From Kitagawia praeruptora (Eukaryota > Streptophyta > Magnoliopsida > Apiales > Apiaceae), in the NCBI GenBank assembly GCA_037693485.1, contig CM075354.1:142685001-142749000 (forward strand): a stretch of DNA of 64,000 nucleotides, written 5' to 3'. Below the pieces are notes generated by a model. The model saw only the letters and a list, made by a program, of their open reading frames with translations, was not told the origin of the DNA and searched no databases. Of this stretch, positions 23,001 to 32,530 are shown one piece after another (position 1 is the first letter of the stretch; every line of letters begins with the position of its first letter). The translations under genes were made by a program, and so were the position numbers.

Positions 23001-26000
23001 TTAATCACTAGTATATATATATATATATATAGGCTAGTGATCAAATAGAAACCAATCTTAGAATATAAACTAGAAACTAAGCCCCAACCCAATCTCAGCC
23101 CAACAGAAATCACTAAAATCTAAAAAAGTAATCACTAACAATTTAATTAATTTATACAAACCCAGCCCCACCCCACCCCAGCCCAGCCCCACCCCCCCCC
23201 CACCCCCACCCCCACTACTACCACCACCACGACGCCACCAACCACCACCACGATGCCACCACTGCCACCATCACCACGACACCACCACCACTGCCTTCTC
23301 CACCAACAACCCAACCCCACCCCACCCCCCCCACTACCCACTACCACCACCACCACCACGCCACCACCTGCCACCACCACGACACCACCACTACCACCAT
23401 CACCATGACACCCTCACCACCACCATTCCACAGATCTGAACCTCCCACTACCACCACCATGACACCACCACTGCCACCACCACCACGACACCACCACCAC
23501 CATTCCACCCCAGATTTGAAGGTGCGAAGCACCGTTAACCAATAAATGAATTGCTAGGTAGTCGTGAGGGCCGAAGGCCCTAGACACACCCGTCAATCGT
23601 CTATTATCTTTACCATTGATTGCCATTCCTTACAAATTTAGAATGATAAAGGCGCGAAGCGCCGTACAAGAAGGTGCGAAGCACCGTTAACCGGTAACGA
23701 TTTGTAGATCTGGTGGTGTTGGTGGTGATGGCAGTGGGTGGGTGGGTGGGTGGGGCGTGCTAAATTTAGTGGTGGTGGAAATGTATTTTAGTGATTTCGG
23801 GTGGAATGGGGTGGGGTGGGTATTTTAATATTTTCTGTTAAAAAAAAATTAGTGATATAGGTAGTGTAATTTACTGATTTCTGTTGCGTTGAGGTTTGGT
23901 TTCTAGTTTCTATTTTAAGATTGTTTCTATTAAAACAGGACTATATATATATATATATATATATATTGGTTAGTGCTCCATAAGAACACACTTCTATAAA
24001 GAAAAATAAAGAACACCGAAGAATCTTATATTAAATTTAGACGAGATTCTACGTTAGATTCGATAAGTTAAGCTTAATTGTTGTTTAAATTTGTGATTCT
24101 CATCGTTACAAATCGATTTTCATGAAAAATAAAGTGTTATGATGGTATTCTTTATTATTTTTTGTATAAGATGTTCTTCAAGAATGCAACTATATATATT
24201 CTACGTTAGATTCGATATGTTAAGCTTAATTGTTTAAGTTTATGATTCTCATCGTAAGAAATCAATTTTCATAAAAAATAAAGTATTATGATGGTGTTGT
24301 TTGTTGTTCTTTGTATAATATGTTCTTCAAGAATGCGACTATATATATACTAGTCTATAACCCGCGCGATGCACCGTTACTTTAAGTATTTACTTTAAAA
24401 TATATACGTATATATAAATATTACACAAAAATTGTTTTTTTCTAACTTTTATTTAATAGAAAAAGTAAAATTTATCTAATCATGTAGACCTTTTTTCTAT
24501 TTATATACAAAATTTTCTATATTGTAAGTGTTTTCCAAATTTTGTGTAATTTTTTACTATAAAGCTTATTACTCGTGTGATGCACGAATGTATTTTTTAA
24601 TATTTTTTTATTTTATTAGCCATATTTTCATATATATTTTTTAAATATTAGGAAAATAAATTATAGAAGAAAATAAAATATTGTAATACATGTTTGATAG
24701 TATCTTTAACGATAATGTTTTAATAATTGATAATATGTTGTTGACGGAAATTGAATCTTAAACTCGTGAGAGTAGTTTATAAAATAATATATATATGTTT
24801 AATAGAGATATGTTGTTGGTACATATAAATATTACACAAAAATTGTTTTTTTCTAACTTTTATTTAATAGAAAAAGTAAAATTTATCTAATCATGTAGAT
24901 CTTTTTTCGATTTATATACAAAATTTTCTATATTGTAAGTGTTTTCCAAATTTTGTGTAATTTTTTACTATAAAACTTATTACTCGTGTGATGCACGAAT
25001 GTATTTTTTAATATTTTTTTATTTTATTACCCATATTTTCATATATATTTTTTAATTATTAGGAAAATAAATTATAAAAGATAATAAAATATTGTAATAC
25101 ATGTTTGATAGTATTTTTAACGATAATGATTTAATAATTAATAATATGTTGTTGACGGAAATTGAATCTTAAACTCGTGAGAATAATTTATAAAATAATA
25201 TATATGTTTTATTGAGATATGTTGTTGTTGAGATTCGAACTTGAACCTATAAGAGTATTTTAAATATTAGAAAAAGAATATTATTTTAGCATAAAATCCA
25301 ACTGTTCTTATTTATTTATCTTAAAATCTAACGGACGGTTGTTATTACGTGTATCAAAAAAGTGTACCAAAAATAGTGTATCAAATCGACAACCAAATAT
25401 ACCATATTTCGCTTATAGTATAGATAGTATAGATTTATAAAATAATATATATGTTTAATAGAGATATGTTGTTGGTGAGATTCGAACTTGGAACCTATAA
25501 GAGTATTTCAAATATTAGAAAAAAAATATTCTTTTAGCATTAAATCCAACTGTTCTTATTTATTTATTTTAAAATCTAACGATTATTATTACGTGTACCA
25601 AAAAAGTGTACAAAAAAAGAGTGTACCAAACCGACAGCCAAATATACCATATTTCGCTTATAATAGTACAGTATAGATATGAATTTTTTTAAAACATGAA
25701 TTTTGGAGGTTTAAATTTTTAAATAAAATGATGATCATAATTATATAAATGTTGTCCGTGATTTTTCAAAACAATGAGGGATTTTAATAAGAAAATATAG
25801 AAAATGTGATAGATTTTAGTTGAAAAAGGTAATTGGTTAATTGTTAGTATATATAAAATTATTATTTTATTTTATTAAATAGAATGCCCGTGATATAATT
25901 CGAAAAAAAGAGGACTTAGTTATAGAAAATAAAAAAGGTAACATGTTTTAGGTGAAAAAGCTAATTGATTAGTCTATAGTAATTATAATTTAATTATGGT

Positions 26001-27111
26001 ATTTCACTAAATAAAATTGTTCGTAGTATTTTAAGAAAATGGGAAATTAATGTTACCCGTGATATTTCTAGAAAAAAGTAATGTAATTAAAAAAAAGATG
26101 ATACGTTTTTATTAGCATTATAATGTTATTATTTTATTTTTATTAAATAGAATCATCCGCGATATAATTGGAAAATGAGAGGTTTTAGTTAGAAAAAACA
26201 AAAAAGATAATGAATTTTCGGTGAAAAAGGTAACCTCTGATACAATTAGGAAAAGAGATATTTTAGTTAGATAAAATAGAAAAGGTAACGTGTTTGACTG
26301 AAAAAGTTAATTGATTTGTTAATAATAATTATGATATATTTTCTAACTAAATAAAAGATAAATGATATTATATTTTACCTGAAAATGAAATTACTTAGTT
26401 ATTGAAAAATTGAAAAGGTAATATGTTTAACCTGAAAAAGGAAATTGATTAATAAATGAGAAATTTTCTTTAAATAAAATGTAAAAGATATAAATTGATT
26501 AGTTAATAAGATGGATTTTATATGTAATTAAGTAAGGGTGATAAGTAAAATCAAAACCAAGCTTTTAATGTTTCCGCTTTTATATATTTTACCTGAAAAG
26601 GAAATGACTTAGTTATTGAAAAATAGAAAATGTAATATTTTTAACCAGAAAAAAAAATTGATTAGTAAAAGAGAAATTTTAGTTAGATAAAATATGAAAG
26701 ATAATAATAAAGGAAATTATTTAGTTATTGAAAAATTGAAAATGTAATATATTTAACCTCAAAAAGGAAATTGATTAGTAAGGGAGAAATTTTGTTAGAG
26801 ACAGTATAAAAGATATAAATTGATCAGTTAGTAGGGTGGATTTTATCTGTACTCAAATAAAGGTAAATAAGTAAAATTAACAGATACCATATTTTTTTAG
26901 TTAAATAAAATATAAAAGATATAAATAAAGGAAATTATTTAGTTATTGAAAAATTGAAAATGTAATATATTTAACTTAAAAAAGGAAATTGATTAGTAAG
27001 GGAGAAATTTTTGGATAAAATATAAAAGATATATAATTAAGTAAGGGTAAATAAGTAAAATCAACAGGTACCAACCAACCAAACATTTAATGTTTCGGTT
27101 TTTATATAATA

Positions 27112-27153
<42 letters not shown>

Positions 27154-27869
27154 TATCTTATAACCCGTGCGATGCACGAGATTATTTCGATATGAAATAA
27201 ATTTTATTTTATGTTATAATTATATTTTTATGTAATTATTATATTTAATAATTATTTTAATTTTAATATAAAAAATTTATAAAAATTTAATTAATGATAT
27301 GCACGATTTAAAATTTTTGAAATTTTAAATTAAATATGTTGTTAAAAAATTTCGAATCCTGAATATTTTGTGAAGTAACTTAATCATATAAAATCATAAG
27401 ATTTAATGGTTCTGATTTGCTAAATATCCAACGATAATTTTTCGTATTATACGAATTCCTATTATATATCTTTATTAGTGATTGAAAGATATAGTGTGAC
27501 TCATATTTACATATTATGCGAATGTTTTCTTATTATAAATAGCATATACATTTTTTTAATAAATTTTAATAATAATAATTGGAAAATATGGCGTGCTATT
27601 TTCGGGTATATATTAAATATTGTAAGAATAGTTTTAAATAAAAAGATAAATTGTTTTAATTAAAAAGGAAATATTAATAATTTGAAGATATGGTACGAAT
27701 GATTGATATTTTTAGGTGTTTATAACATGTAATATCTTCAACTAAAAGTAATTGTGAAAATGGCAATGGCTAATTACCATTAATTATATAATGTTATTAT
27801 TCATTTTAATAATTACAATAACCAAACGAAAAATCGAGATAAAATTTCAATGTTTCGACTTTAATATAA

Positions 27870-27906
<37 letters not shown>

Positions 27907-30900
27907 CTTCTACAGTCAAAGTTGGATATAATCTAATATCCAACCAACCCATCTGTGACCATCCAGTAAACTAATGCACGGCTAGGATTGAAAAAGCTTA
28001 CGCTACATTATATAACGTATTACGCTATATAATATAGCGTAAGTTGATACCTAAATCCCTCTGTTTCTAATTCGAATTTTTCCGTCAATTGGTGAGATAT
28101 TTTTGAAATCCGACTTCACTGTATTTTTCTACATCTCACAACGATCATTTTGCATACCATATTTGATATATTTCGACACAATTTAAATGGGGGTTTTGAA
28201 AACTTTAACTTACGCTCAACCTAATTTACATCTCAACCTTCACCAACATCCACTCCTATGCCCCTTCCATTTTCGGCGACCTTAGACACCACCACTTGCT
28301 TTACACCGCCGTTATCATGACCACCTCATTCTATTTGTCATCATCGTTCATGATATACACATGGGTGAGAGAGAGGGAGTGTGTGGATATACCATCATCA
28401 CTCTGCGATCTTTTGCTGTCACCAAATCGACCACCACTCCGAAAGTAACTGATGAACATGTTTGTCACGAATTCCAGTCACATTCCTGACCACACCTCCA
28501 CTAATTTATTCAGCCCTCTCTCAATAGATCTATGTTTGTAACGTCGATCGATGACATTTCTATTCAATTTACTACCGTCAACACCATTACCAACAGCTTC
28601 GAATATTTACATAATTCTAAATCTGGGATATTCTTGTAATTTTCGTTTAAATTTTTTTAGTGATTTACGTTTAAGTTTTGGTAACTTTAGTTGAATTCCT
28701 AGTTATTTTGATTTGATATTGGTGATTTTGGTGGTGTAAGTGGTGGTGTTCATGTTGTTACGGATAAAATTCTGGTAATTTTGGTTGTGGTGCATGTCGT
28801 GGTCGTGGTAGTGGTGGCGTGGAAGTGATCTTGTGACAGTGATTTAATATTCTTCTAATTTATATTAAAATTAGCTATAAATTTGGTTTGTATTCATGTA
28901 CATTATGATATATTATCTACAAAGTATCATATTTCAATAATATAGTTAGACATTTTAAATCTACTATTTTTAAAAGAGTATCTATAATTTATTTTTAAAT
29001 AAATATTTTTGACCTAACTATGTGTTTTATCTAAATGTTTATCTAATATATAATATGAAGTTCAAATCTCATCTGCAATAATTTTGTTTTGTTTTCCATA
29101 AATTACTTTTTTTTCTAGTCTATCAAAATATTTTGCCCAATAGCAATGAGAGTGGGATGTAATCGAGTCGAGTCGAGTCGAACATATATTGCCACACGCA
29201 AGCTCAAACTCAGCTAAAAAGTTCAGTCGAGCTTGAACTCGAGCTTAAGTTCAATTGCTCCTTTAATTTTAATCTCGAAACTTGGCTCATAAAGCTTGAA
29301 ATCTCGAATCGATTTAACCTATTGTAACAAAAGTTTGAATATAAACGATTCGACTTATGTTCGACATGTGCTTAACTTGATAAAATATATGAATTTTATA
29401 AAATATTGAATATTTACATTGAAAGATATTTATAATATTTAAAAACTTTAAATATTAAAAGTTTGATTAGTCTCGCGAACCTCAAGAATCGAGTAATTTA
29501 AAACTTGAACTTTGCTTGGTAAAGCTCCGATTAGTCCGATGAACAATTCGGCTCAGGTTTGACTATAAAATATATGAGAATAAAAATATTGAACATTATA
29601 ACAAATGAGTTCTTGGAGTATGTATTTAATGAGTTATAAAAAGGTTCTAAAAACTTCTTTGGTGTAGTGGTTGGAGATGTGAAAATAATCCTTCTTTACA
29701 AAAAGGTCTTGGGTTCAATTCTCATGATAAACTTTTTTTTTTTAATATTAATATGATGGAAGGATAAATTAGTAAATTTCTAAATGAGCTTGAAATCCCT
29801 TATTGGCATATAATATATATAAATAAAGGATGCAACAGTGCAAAGACACTAGCAACAACCCTTAACTAGGACACTCAGCTGGTAAATATGATTCATTAAA
29901 CTCCGATTTTCTCAAACACCAAGGCATTAGGACAGTATGTGGAGAGTAAATTAAAAAGGGGAATTAAGGAAGATCTATAATAACAGCAACAACCCTTAAC
30001 TAGGACACTCAGCTGGTAAATATGATTCATTAAACTCCGATTTTCTCAAACACCAAGGCATTAGAACAGAATGTGGAGAGTAAATGAAAAAGGGGAACTA
30101 AAGAAGATCTATAATAACGAGGGGAGGGGTTAATGATCAATTTTGATGTCATATACACACACGTACACAAAGCTAAAATGTCTTTAATACGTACCCTGCT
30201 TGTTTTACTCATATTACAAATATTACAAAGGACAGTTCACGGTATTAACAGAATGTGACGGCAGCATGTTTTTTGCTTGCTTTTTGAAACCAAGGCATGC
30301 TAATTGCTAGATACCTAATTCTGGGTACACAAAGTGCACGAAACTGAAACTTCGGGTACATAAAGTGCGTTTTACTCTTTATATTACCTTGTAATCGCTT
30401 TTCATTTATCACAAGAGTTATTTCAGCATCTTATTTTTTGTTCTCTATGTTATATTCCCTCAGTCCCAAAATATATGTTCCTTTTAAAAATTGATTTGTC
30501 CCATTTTACATGTTCCTTTTCTTTTTTCATTAACAATATTTTCAATTTCCAATATACTCCGTATTAATTAGGGGTATTAGTTGAAAAATATTATCCAACT
30601 AACCTTTATCTTAATATGTGTGCTTTTGAGAAAAATGACTTGTAAATTGGGACGGGGGAGTATAAACATAGGAAAATCCTAGAGTTCCCAAATTGGATCC
30701 CAAAAAAATTCTCAAATGACATGTGTCATCTTCTGATTAGTCTTATTATAATGGGCTCCTTTGGATTCACATCAATCAAAACAATTAAAATATTCCATAC
30801 TACCAAATCACCAATGTCATGTCATTTGAGAACTTTTTTTGGGGTACTGATTTATGCACACCCTAAACTTATTTTTGCACACCCTAAACTTATTTATGCA

Positions 30901-32424
30901 CACCCTTTTTAATTAATTTGACTAAAATATTCCCATCTCTTAGCAAATTTACCATAGAAAGAGACTTAGTGTAATGGTACCATTATATTATAGTTAATTT
31001 TTTTTTTTTATCTTTTTACCATTATTATAAACATAAATTTTAATAAAAATAATATAAAAAATACAAATTTTCCAAAATAGATAAAAATGACTCACATTTT
31101 TTCTTTGACAATAATGCAGTCACACAAGATCGTTTTTTTTCTCATTTTCACATCGTAAAGTTTGGACAATTTGTTAGGACCGAATTATTAAAAATAATTT
31201 TGTTCTTCATAAATTTATTTTTTATATCTATACTATATTATAAAAAATGAAACATTAAAAGTTTTGTTACGATACTTATATTATTTAATTGTTTTGCTTT
31301 ATTACGCTTAATTATTTCACTTAATTAATATCGATTAATCTCATCAAATAAATAATTTTTTCGGATCTCGAATTGGGATAATAGGCTAAATTAATGAATA
31401 AAATAAAATTATCTCGTTAAAACAATGTTATCATAAGAAAATAAAATAAAATAGTTGTCTAAATGAATAAATATTCATTTATTGATAATTGAATAAAATA
31501 TCCATTTAGCTATAAATAAATAAACTCATTAAATGAATATATTTTCTTGATCTCAAGTATATTTATTTATTGAAGTAGTAAAATTTGGCCTAAAGATAAA
31601 AATGGAATAAATTTGACATATGACAAGATTGAGGTTATTTTTGTTCATAACGAAAATAGGGTGTGCATAAATAAATTTGGGATGTGTATAAATCACCACC
31701 CTTTTTTGGGATCCAGTTTGTAACACTACTCATAAACATATATGTGTGTGTAACCCTGTGATAAGCTTACAATTATATTGAGCATAATAGTGGCACTAGC
31801 TACATACCTGGCCCCTTGGCTGCAATCTGGTGATGAACTAGTAATGCCAAAGACTGCGCTTATTGCTGATGATGAATGGGCCTGGAGTTGCCACAAAGAT
31901 GGCGGGAATTGTGTTTGGCAGCAATTTATCCCGAAACAAGTGTTTGGACTCGGGTCTGGATCTTCGCACCTTGTCACGCACCCTCCAACCGCAGTAGTCG
32001 ACTCGAATGTTAAAAAAGCAAGATTGTCGCAGCCCATGGCAGTGAATCTGTTTTCAGTGTTTGAGAATGTAAAGGGCATATGTAGAATAACAACTGTAGA
32101 AAAATTTCTACTCATACTGCAGTCTATGGATATTGGATAGTTGATGTGAATGGTTCCAGCTTCTAGTGATATATTCAACACCTCCAGACGGCCCTTGAAA
32201 GCTTTCGGTGGATTAGAAGAGTTGTCGCAATATATTTCCATACTCTCGACCGCTGAACAGTTTGGTCCGATTCCGAATGGGTAAGGAACTACCAGGCTGC
32301 CACATCTGTCTTGACATACAGGCCGTACTACAGACCTGTTAGTATTCTGTGCAAGTGCTCCTTGTATGAACATTAACATCACTAGCATCATCATCATCTG
32401 TACTATCAACAACTTTACACCCAT
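18882..32424 (-). CDS. Wall-associated receptor kinase-like gene B (4 exons, 754 aa)
   Basis: Proposed exons: 32424-31808, 21219-20957, 20845-20657 and 20077-18882. All borders have GT/AG, and phases add up to exactly 755 codons with the stop. The protein would be a type I membrane Ser/Thr kinase of the WAK/WAKL family: signal peptide (about 1-26), galacturonan-binding GUB_WAK domain, cysteine-rich WAK region, EGF domain, one membrane helix near 350-375, kinase about 427-695. Such proteins span the plasma membrane and sense pectin or wall damage. The unusual point is intron 1: 10,588 bp of transposon-derived DNA. The alternative is that exon 1 is a solitary fragment and the other exons are an orphan 3' part; RNA evidence would decide. 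Its nearest relatives in the window are D (49493-52442) and dead copy A. Confidence 0.7.
20657..20845 (-). CDS. WAKL gene B, exon 3: EGF domain
   Basis: After TGACATTAA-side acceptor ATGTCAG it reads DIDECATNKPGSSIKRNRCE, then HSCTNTPGNYTCSCKDGW, a calcium-binding EGF module; the exon runs into AAIMVI, the start of the membrane helix. Phase 1 at both ends. Gene D divides this region into two exons with an added Pro/Thr linker. Confidence 0.88.
20957..21219 (-). CDS. WAKL gene B, exon 2: cysteine-rich WAK region
   Basis: Starts after ACAG with YAFIVDRSWFENLKDINSVK and ends with CSCKEGYQGNPYLRDGCQG, a degenerate EGF-like module, at a GTGAGT donor. The frame is open. A small in-frame duplication (NQGLNQGL) distinguishes it from copies A and D. 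Confidence 0.88.
21425..21832. mobile_element. Short-TIR MITE, hAT/Harbinger-like
   Basis: Ends GGGGTATATTCAATTAGA and TTAATGGAATACACC form an imperfect inverted repeat around AT-rich non-coding DNA. Target duplication not clear. Confidence 0.4.
22146..22624. mobile_element. Non-autonomous element with about 80 bp TIRs
   Basis: Ends GGTGAAGGACCAAAATGGAC and its inverted copy finishing TTTTGGTCATTCACC; the arms also share GGGATGGCCCTAAATACT and ATTCCGTACTCC. Inside is an exact 20 bp tandem pair, CAACAACATGTCACGCTTTG (22222-22261). No coding frame; superfamily unclear (MULE-like arms, no clean duplication). Confidence 0.65.
23160..23515. repeat. CCA/CCACGA-rich microsatellite tract
   Basis: Imperfect CCACCACCACGACACCACCA repeats on the plus strand. 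The long Trp/Gly/Val-rich minus-strand frames here are products of the repeat and are not genes. Confidence 0.85.
23521..23685. repeat. Four GAA-loop mini-hairpins
   Basis: GGTGCGAAGCACC (23521-23533 and 23673-23685), GGGCCGAAGGCCC (23568-23580) and GGCGCGAAGCGCC (23651-23663): each is a perfect 5 bp stem around GAA, with different stems. Confidence 0.85.
24046..24349. repeat. Tandem duplication, 2 x 152 bp
   Basis: Units 24046-24197 and 24198-24349 both start ATTCTACGTTAGATTCGATA and end in TATATATA; they differ at a few percent of sites plus small indels. The second unit abuts the Helitron end at 24350. Confidence 0.8.
24350..25677 (-). mobile_element. Candidate non-autonomous Helitron with internal duplications
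   Basis: On the minus strand it starts TCTATACTG (25677) and ends with the hairpin-like GGTGCATCGCGCGGGTTATA followed by CTAG (24350); flanking bases are A and T, as expected for Helitron insertion. No Rep/helicase frame. Inside, a 411 bp block is tandemly repeated (24412-24822 and from 24823), and a 3' block of about 245 bp is also doubled (about 25186-25430 and 25434-25676), so extra internal copies of both termini are present. Confidence 0.55.
26370..27110. repeat. Degenerate AT-rich tandem repeats
   Basis: At least four imperfect copies of a block with TTAGTTATTGAAAAATTGAA and GGAAATTGATTAGTAAGGGA, spaced irregularly (110-230 bp). The last copy ends AATGTTTCGGTTTTTATATA, which resembles the inverse of a Helitron start. 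Confidence 0.6.
27150..27886 (-). mobile_element. Helitron-like element between TA arrays
   Basis: The 3' end on the minus strand is CTCGTGCATCGCACGGGTTA, a strong hairpin close to that of the 24350 element; the 5' side reads ATTAAAGTCGAAACATTG. TA arrays (27115-27151 and 27870-27902) flank it. The canonical TC and CTRR are eroded. Confidence 0.4.
27905..29840. other. Intronic spacer without recognised genes
   Basis: Contains one clear hairpin (27997-28043, CTTACGCTA arms with TATATAA) and, at 29155-29550, a segment rich in GAGTCGAGTCG / CTCGAGCTT motifs typical of dispersed plant repeats. No convincing coding frame. Confidence 0.45.
29851..30118. repeat. Tandem duplication, 2 x 134 bp
   Basis: Units 29851-29984 and 29985-30118, both starting AGCAACAACCCTTAACTAGG; only a handful of differences, so recent. 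Lies 1.7 kb inside intron 1 of gene B. Confidence 0.9.
30455..30660. mobile_element. Stowaway MITE (short form)
   Basis: TTCCCTCAGTCCC to GGGACGGGGGAG with TA at 30453-30454 and 30661-30662. Confidence 0.82.
30685..31725. mobile_element. TIR element interrupted by a second TIR element
   Basis: Outer arms: TTCTCAAATGACATGTG (about 30710) and CATGTCATTTGAGAAC (about 30817). The inner element 30844-31700 has inverted ends ACTGATTTATGCACACCC / GTGTGTATAAATCACCAC-like with a tandem ATGCACACCCTAAAC motif, and is flanked by CTTTTTTTGGG (30833-30843) and CTTTTTTGGG (31701-31710), a 10-11 bp target duplication suggesting a MULE. A Helitron-like TCTATACTATATTATAAA start lies at 31227. A related end occurs at 56273. 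Confidence 0.55.
31808..32424 (-). CDS. WAKL gene B, exon 1: signal peptide and GUB_WAK domain
   Basis: ATG at 32424 gives MGVKLLIVQMMMMLVMLMFI, a strong signal peptide; an upstream in-frame TTG is not used. The mature part has the GUB_WAK pectin-binding pattern: CQDRCGSLVVPYPFGIG, TFSNTENRFTAMGC, GGCVTRC, CFGINCCQTQFP. It ends at AG with GTATGT (31807), phase 2, matching exon 2 at 21219. No lesion. Exon 1 of dead copy A is its closest relative here. Confidence 0.9.
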
Positions 32425-32530
32425 CTCTAGTTCTTTTGTGTTTTTCAACTCCGAGTATCTGTCTTCGATCCCCTTGTCATATAAATCAGCTTTTCTTCAC
32501 CATAAATAATGACCCGGTCTTAGTAGGTAA
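32425..32530 (-). promoter_or_regulatory. 5' flank of WAKL gene B
   Basis: Short AT-rich flank with TATA-like TTATTTATGG (about 32495-32505) and GATTTATATGAC nearer the ATG; conserved with copy A at 13013-13088. The transcription start cannot be fixed by eye. Confidence 0.35.

Larger units (their letters stand above)
22960..23967. mobile_element. TIR element bounded by TA arrays
   Basis: From about 23033 the end CTAGTGATCAAATAGAAACC and CTAGAAACT recurs inverted near 23895-23940 (TTTCTAGTTTCTATTTTAAG). TA arrays lie on both sides (23012-23032, 23942-23966). A second, shorter inverted copy of the left end lies at 22960-23011. The inside holds the CCA-rich tract and the mini-hairpins. Type uncertain. 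Confidence 0.45.
21220..31807 (-). other. Proposed 10.6 kb intron 1 of WAKL gene B
   Basis: Starts GTATGT (31807) and ends ACAG (21220). It holds TIR elements, a CCA-rich microsatellite, Helitron-like elements, TA arrays, tandem duplications and a Stowaway; no coding frame of convincing composition. Intron 1 of D is 211 bp and that of dead copy A about 2.2 kb, so the size here comes from insertions. Confidence 0.6.

Noticed and set aside
23147..23626. Gly/Val/Trp-rich minus-strand ORFs
   Set aside because: Translation of a CCA/CCACGA microsatellite; no start context or domain.
31726..31807. Reading gene B exon 1 as a one-exon 240 aa protein
   Set aside because: The extra codons are intron: the GTATGT donor and loss of homology match the exon end in genes A and D.
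32425..32448. Upstream start of WAKL exon 1 (KNTKELE extension)
   Set aside because: The first codon is TTG; the ATG at 32424 gives the signal peptide conserved among copies.
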